The notes below the pieces were generated by a model. The model was not told where the DNA came from, made no database searches, and worked only from the letters and a program-made list of their open reading frames with translations. Position numbers and translations under genes: made by a program. Source: Leptolinea sp. UBA4782 (lineage in GTDB: Bacteria > Chloroflexota > Anaerolineae > Anaerolineales > Anaerolineaceae). Taken from it: a DNA stretch of 60,628 nucleotides. The DNA is taken from the NCBI GenBank assembly GCA_002403095.1, contig DHHC01000051.1, forward strand, positions 1-60,628, read 5' to 3'. Below are positions 57,109-60,628 of the stretch, one piece after another. How positions within the stretch are numbered: the first letter of the stretch is position 1; each line of letters begins with the position of its first letter.

Positions 57109-58653
57109 CTATCCTCTTTTACGCCTCTGAACCCAGGAGATAATGCCTGCCGCTATTACGAGCAGCGGGATGACAAAAACGGATACCAGCAGGACTATTC
57201 CAAGGGTTACTGTATTTGGGATAACCAGGATGCGTTCGGTTGTCTCTTTAGGAGTCAGGTTAATCAGGTTTTCTTGTTGTGCTGCCCAGTCGATTGAATT
57301 AGTGATGAAATCGAGATTGCCGTAATAGGAAACAAATGCGTTCGCGGCAAATTCGCCATCACCAATAACAACCAGACGTGAACCGGTAACAAGGTTTTCG
57401 GCAGCACCAACCAGGGCAACCGGTCCAACCAGGTCGGTTTTCTCGTCAAAGGAAACACCGCTTTCCAGGTTTACCAGGTCGGTTTCCCCCCAATACTGGT
57501 CGGATGTGTACACCAGTATGGACTGGCTTAAGCTCATGGGTGCACTGGAAATGCTGATCGTTCGCGCACTTGGGAAAACACTGGCGATCTGGTTCATTTT
57601 CTTCGTAATCGGGTGGTTGGTATCATACCCGCCTGCAACTGCCAGCACAGATGGTTCTTTATCCAGGAACAGGACAATATCATCGTCAAAGGTAAAGCCC
57701 CATTTTTCTTTAATATATTCCGCCAAAGGATCTTGCGCTAATCCGAACTGTGAGACTACCGAAGGCTCATTAAAAACAATCAGGGATCCTCCGTTGTCTG
57801 CAAATGCCTTTAACAGGTCTACCTCACCGCTGGAAAGCGGTTTTTGCGGTGAAGCAATGATAATGACACTGGCATCTTCTGGAATGACAGGTTTGGTTAG
57901 CAGATCGAGGGTTTCTACCGCATAATTCTTATCCTCGAGGGTTGTTTTAACCGTTGAGTAGCCATAATCAGAGGTCGTGGCGACATCAAATTCTCCATGA
58001 CCACCCAGGAAATAGATTTTTTGTCTTTCCGGGTTGATCAGCTTGAGAAGTGCGGTATCCAGTTCCAGTTCAGAAGCGTAAGTGATCTTCTCTTCCCGGT
58101 CACCCATTCTGAGCACAACAGTGCCATCGGTTGTTACCCTGGCTTCCTGAGCTGCAACTGGATTGGTGTTAGGATCGATGAACTCATAATCGAATTTCCC
58201 ATTCGAATTCCGCTTATAGTTATCCAGCAGCGACTGAATGGTAGCGCTGGGGTAGGATGAACTGTAGAATGCCTGCAAAGACACCTTTTCTGGCAGTTGT
58301 GCCAAAATTTCGATCGTCTCAGGGGCGAGGGTGTTTTTCTTTCCTTCTGTCAGGTCCCAGCGGGGGCTGTATTTGTAACCAAGCAGGTTCACAACCACAA
58401 TTATCCCGATGAAAGCAATGGTCATAATGACAGCATTACTGCCATGTTTTGCCTGCCTGCCTGAAAATATTTGGCGCACATGGTTCGGATCGAAGAAAAC
58501 CCAGGCAGCCAGACTAAGCACAACTACCGCCAGGGCGACTTGAACATATGTGTTAAATGTCTTAAAAACGATAAATAACCCGCCTGCTGCTATTAACGCA
58601 ATCAGCGCAAGGAAAAGGCAGTATGGAGCAATTCTTCGCAGTGTCGCTTTCAT
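57109..58653 (-). CDS. GldG-like ABC-associated membrane protein
   Basis: A 514-residue protein with N-terminal membrane helices (about 8-50 and 75-95), a long extracytoplasmic domain of the GldG/ABC-type_uncharacterised family (FYSSSYPSATIQSLLDNYKR, IYFLGGHGEFD, LKAFADNGGSLIVFNEP), and a C-terminal membrane helix. ATG 58653 is chosen: AGGAGG lies nine bases upstream, and the start overlaps the permease stop as TAATG. Gliding-type naming comes from homology only; motility is not implied. Confidence 0.86.
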   Translation of the reverse strand: MKATLRRIAPYCLFLALIALIAAGGLFIVFKTFNTYVQVALAVVVLSLAAWVFFDPNHVRQIFSGRQAKHGSNAVIMTIAFIGIIVVVNLLGYKYSPRWDLTEGKKNTLAPETIEILAQLPEKVSLQAFYSSSYPSATIQSLLDNYKRNSNGKFDYEFIDPNTNPVAAQEARVTTDGTVVLRMGDREEKITYASELELDTALLKLINPERQKIYFLGGHGEFDVATTSDYGYSTVKTTLEDKNYAVETLDLLTKPVIPEDASVIIIASPQKPLSSGEVDLLKAFADNGGSLIVFNEPSVVSQFGLAQDPLAEYIKEKWGFTFDDDIVLFLDKEPSVLAVAGGYDTNHPITKKMNQIASVFPSARTISISSAPMSLSQSILVYTSDQYWGETDLVNLESGVSFDEKTDLVGPVALVGAAENLVTGSRLVVIGDGEFAANAFVSYYGNLDFITNSIDWAAQQENLINLTPKETTERILVIPNTVTLGIVLLVSVFVIPLLVIAAGIISWVQRRKRG

Positions 58654-59387
58654 TATCTCCACCTCCTTGATTCAATAGAGGTTGTGCCTAAGAACAGGGA
58701 GAGGACGGTTAGGCTCAAGAAATAGATCACATCTTTCAAGTCGATGATCCCCAGGAAAAAAGTATCAAAATAGTGGCTCCCAAGATCAAGATACCTCAGA
58801 ATTTCCCCGCCCGAAGCAGCACCCCCCGCTTCTGCTGGATAGCCGATCATCCAAAAGGCCAGCAGCACACCGAGGGTTAAGAAAAATGAAGCGATCTGGT
58901 TCGTGAAGAATGACGAAATGGCCACACCAATCGCCACAAATGCTGCGCTCATGAGGATCAAACCCAGGTAACTGGTGACCAATACTCCCTGGTCGATTCC
59001 AGGGGATACCAGTTGGTTCAAGATTATTGGGAATATCCAGGTGACCAGTAAAACAGTGAGGAGAAAAAGAAAGCCGCCAAGCCATTTCCCCAGGATGATT
59101 TCTACATCGCGGATCGGCGAAGTCATCAGCAATTCGATCGTTCCTGATTTTTGTTCGTCAGACATGCTGTTCATCGTCAGCGCCGGCGTGGTGAATAGCA
59201 GCAAAGTTACCAACGGACCGACAGAAATCTGGATTCCAGGAGCTGCATTATAGTAGACATATGAAAGCAGATTTGAATAAAACAGGATTCCCAGGATTAA
59301 CAGGATAACGAAAGCTACCGCGTATGCGATTGGGCTGGAAAAATAGTGTTTGTATTCACGTTGGGCAATTGTCCAGATATTACGCAT
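58653..59387 (-). CDS. ABC transporter permease (GldF-like, ABC-2 type)
   Basis: A 244-residue ABC-2 type permease with about six membrane segments. It has the typical N-terminal IAQREYKHYFSSPIAYAV and the SDEQKSGTIELLMTSPIRDVEIILGKW motif that couples to the ATPase. It lies five bases after the ATPase gene stop and overlaps the GldG-type gene start by one base. Confidence 0.9.
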   Translation of the reverse strand: MRNIWTIAQREYKHYFSSPIAYAVAFVILLILGILFYSNLLSYVYYNAAPGIQISVGPLVTLLLFTTPALTMNSMSDEQKSGTIELLMTSPIRDVEIILGKWLGGFLFLLTVLLVTWIFPIILNQLVSPGIDQGVLVTSYLGLILMSAAFVAIGVAISSFFTNQIASFFLTLGVLLAFWMIGYPAEAGGAASGGEILRYLDLGSHYFDTFFLGIIDLKDVIYFLSLTVLSLFLGTTSIESRRWR

Positions 59388-59392
59388 AATGG

Positions 59393-60364
59393 CTACCTCG
59401 CTTCTTCTGCCAGAACAGTGTCGGGGGATTCTGTGGATGTTTCAGGCAGCACATCATCCCGGGTGAGCTGTAAAAAGATGTCCTCCAGGCTCATGGTGAT
59501 GTTGCTGAGTTCAAGCAAATCCAAACCGGCATGAATGACCGACCTGGCAACATTAGCCCGGGCATCTTCACCCGGCTGGGTTTCAAACTCCAATGTTTCC
59601 ATGTCCTTAGTAATCACACTGGTCACACCGGGGGTGCTGGTTACCAGGGGCACTGCTTCAGAAATGTCCCCGCGGATGCGGAGCAAGACACGCTGAGCAC
59701 CAGTCAGGCGTGTTTGCAGCCTTTCAGTAGAATCCTCAGCCACAAGCTGACCCTTATTGATGATCATCACCCGGTTACAGAGCTGTTGGGCTTCAGATAA
59801 GATGTGCGTGGAGAGTAGGACTGTATGTTCCTTGCCGATATCGCGAATCAAGCTGCGAACTTCTATTATTTGTCCAGGATCCAAGCCGATGGTTGGCTCA
59901 TCAAGAATCAACACCTCAGGTTTATGCAGAATAGCCTGGGCAAGGCCAATGCGCTGGCGCATTCCTTTGGATAATTTACCAATGTATCCATTCGAACGGT
60001 CTTCCATAGAAACCATTTCAAGGACATCATCAATACGGTCTTCAGGGTCCTCGACGCGGCGGATTTTTGCCATGTACATCAAGTAATCGAACACGGTCAT
60101 GTCATTGTAAAGGGGGACAGTCTCGGGCATATACCCAACCAGGCGCCTTACTTCGAGGGGGTTTTCAATGACATCAAATCCGCCCAATTCCGCTGTCCCT
60201 GATGAAGGGGGCATATATCCTGTAAGTATGCGCATTGTGGTTGTTTTCCCGGCACCGTTTGGTCCAAGGAATCCAACAATTTCACCTTTCTGTATTTCAA
60301 AGTTCAAGTCGGAGACGGCTCTTCTCTGGCCGTAATCCTTCGTTAATCCCTGAACATGGATCAT
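59393..60364 (-). CDS. ABC transporter ATP-binding protein (GldA-like)
   Basis: A 323-residue ABC ATPase. It has Walker A GPNGAGKTT, the Q-loop VGYMPETVPLYND, the signature LSKGMRQRIGLAQAI and Walker B VLILDEPTIGLDP, then the H-loop LLSTHILSE. The last about 90 residues are a DUF4162-like tail. ATG 60364 is used with GAAGGAG seven bases upstream. Longer in-frame upstream codons run through the predicted promoter and are not credible. It is the first gene of a four-gene export or membrane-protein operon. Confidence 0.92.
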   Translation of the reverse strand: MIHVQGLTKDYGQRRAVSDLNFEIQKGEIVGFLGPNGAGKTTTMRILTGYMPPSSGTAELGGFDVIENPLEVRRLVGYMPETVPLYNDMTVFDYLMYMAKIRRVEDPEDRIDDVLEMVSMEDRSNGYIGKLSKGMRQRIGLAQAILHKPEVLILDEPTIGLDPGQIIEVRSLIRDIGKEHTVLLSTHILSEAQQLCNRVMIINKGQLVAEDSTERLQTRLTGAQRVLLRIRGDISEAVPLVTSTPGVTSVITKDMETLEFETQPGEDARANVARSVIHAGLDLLELSNITMSLEDIFLQLTRDDVLPETSTESPDTVLAEEAR

Positions 60365-60409
60365 ACATTTTCTCCTTCGTAAAACATTCTGGCAGCTTTC
60401 TAAGAGCAT

Positions 60410-60434
60410 AAGAAGCGGATCAATTCCGCTTCTT
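60410..60434 (-). other. Hairpin in the leader of the ABC operon
   Basis: A perfect 10-bp stem (60410-60419 with 60425-60434) with a 5-base loop lies between the predicted promoter and the GldA-like gene. No T run follows it on the minus strand. Confidence 0.6.
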
Positions 60435-60475
60435 GGACCATTGATAGGCCTGCTACCATTTTTTGACCGCGTAAC

Positions 60476-60505
60476 ACTATACAATATTCGCAACAAAAAA
60501 GTCAA
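60476..60505 (-). promoter_or_regulatory. Promoter of the ABC operon
   Basis: On the minus strand: TTGACT (60505-60500), an 18-base spacer and TATAGT (60481-60476). The transcript would start near 60469, giving a leader of about 105 bases. Confidence 0.82.
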
Positions 60506-60628
60506 CGGGTTTAAAAAACTCTAATCAAATCCTTAGATATTTTATGTATTCTTAATTTACTTTTTTTAAAAAAATGTAGGTTTGAGTTGCAAAATCATGA
60601 AAAGGTGTTACTGTATCAAATTCCCATA

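Noticed and set aside
1..60628. CRISPR arrays, insertion sequences, prophage or attachment sites
   Set aside because: No regular direct repeats, transposase-like proteins, integrases or tRNA-flanking duplications were seen; the tRNA-Glu region looks ordinary.

Overview
The window reads as a chromosomal segment of an anaerobic, fermentative bacterium, most likely Chloroflexota class Anaerolineae. This is an inference from gene content and protein style: extracytoplasmic proteins with Thr/Pro-rich PTPTP linkers, acidic TPR proteins, zinc-ribbon membrane proteins, a lipoprotein serpin, and a GldA/GldF/GldG-like ABC system with a DUF4340 protein. No rRNA is present to settle it. UGA is used as an ordinary stop in several genes (for example at 896-898, 7850-7852 and 10658-10660), so the code is standard.

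Left part (1-6.3 kb): the end of a polyprenyl diphosphate synthase gene, folE, degV, a HAD-like protein, corA, and a peroxiredoxin whose catalytic cysteine codon is an in-frame UGA (5069-5071) followed by a compact hairpin. This is best read as a selenoprotein. An SCP2-domain protein follows. At 6.0-13.0 kb lies an iron-sulfur assembly locus: a MIP18/DUF59 protein and a SufR-like repressor on the minus strand, and sufC-sufB-sufD-small protein-sufS-sufU-Rieske ferredoxin on the plus strand. The two units diverge from back-to-back promoters whose -35 boxes sit in the arms of one perfect inverted repeat.

Middle part (13-35.5 kb): a serpin, a LmbE deacetylase and a methyltransferase, then a long minus-strand hydrogenase region. 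In transcription order it has a DRTGG protein, a CBS-HATPase protein, a second DRTGG protein, a PHP phosphoesterase, a NuoE/HydC subunit, a HATPase protein, a cysteine-free thioredoxin-like ferredoxin homologue, a NuoF/HydB flavoprotein with a C-terminal 2x[4Fe-4S] domain, then HoxE, HoxF, a NuoG-like HoxU, HoxY, HoxH, a maturation protease, a cyclic-nucleotide-domain protein, hypF, hypC, hypD, a lactate-permease-type transporter and hypE. The front half follows the plan of an electron-bifurcating HydABC operon, but the [FeFe] HydA position is filled by a complete [NiFe] Hox module. Three thioredoxin-like [2Fe-2S] domains in this operon have lost their cluster ligands, while both NuoE proteins keep theirs. 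This is the most unusual system in the window.

Right part (35.5-60.6 kb): hisS; a surface-glycan cluster (WecE-like aminotransferase, methyltransferase, WbqC-like protein, GT2 glycosyltransferase, large membrane protein); an ADP-forming acyl-CoA synthetase; glycerate 2-kinase; a zinc-ribbon protein and an unknown partner; an epimerase; a TPR membrane protein; murJ; tRNA-Glu(UUC); ndk with a TTG start; a very acidic TPR protein with repeated PDWL/M motifs; the primary sigma factor; and an ABC exporter operon with a strong promoter at the right edge.

Together the genes suggest an anaerobe that disposes of reducing equivalents as H2 through a multi-flavin [NiFe] hydrogenase, may conserve energy by ADP-forming acetate formation, and depends heavily on Fe-S assembly with selenium-based peroxide defence. 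No CRISPR array, insertion sequence, prophage or attachment site was seen, and no stretch above 300 bases lacks a gene.
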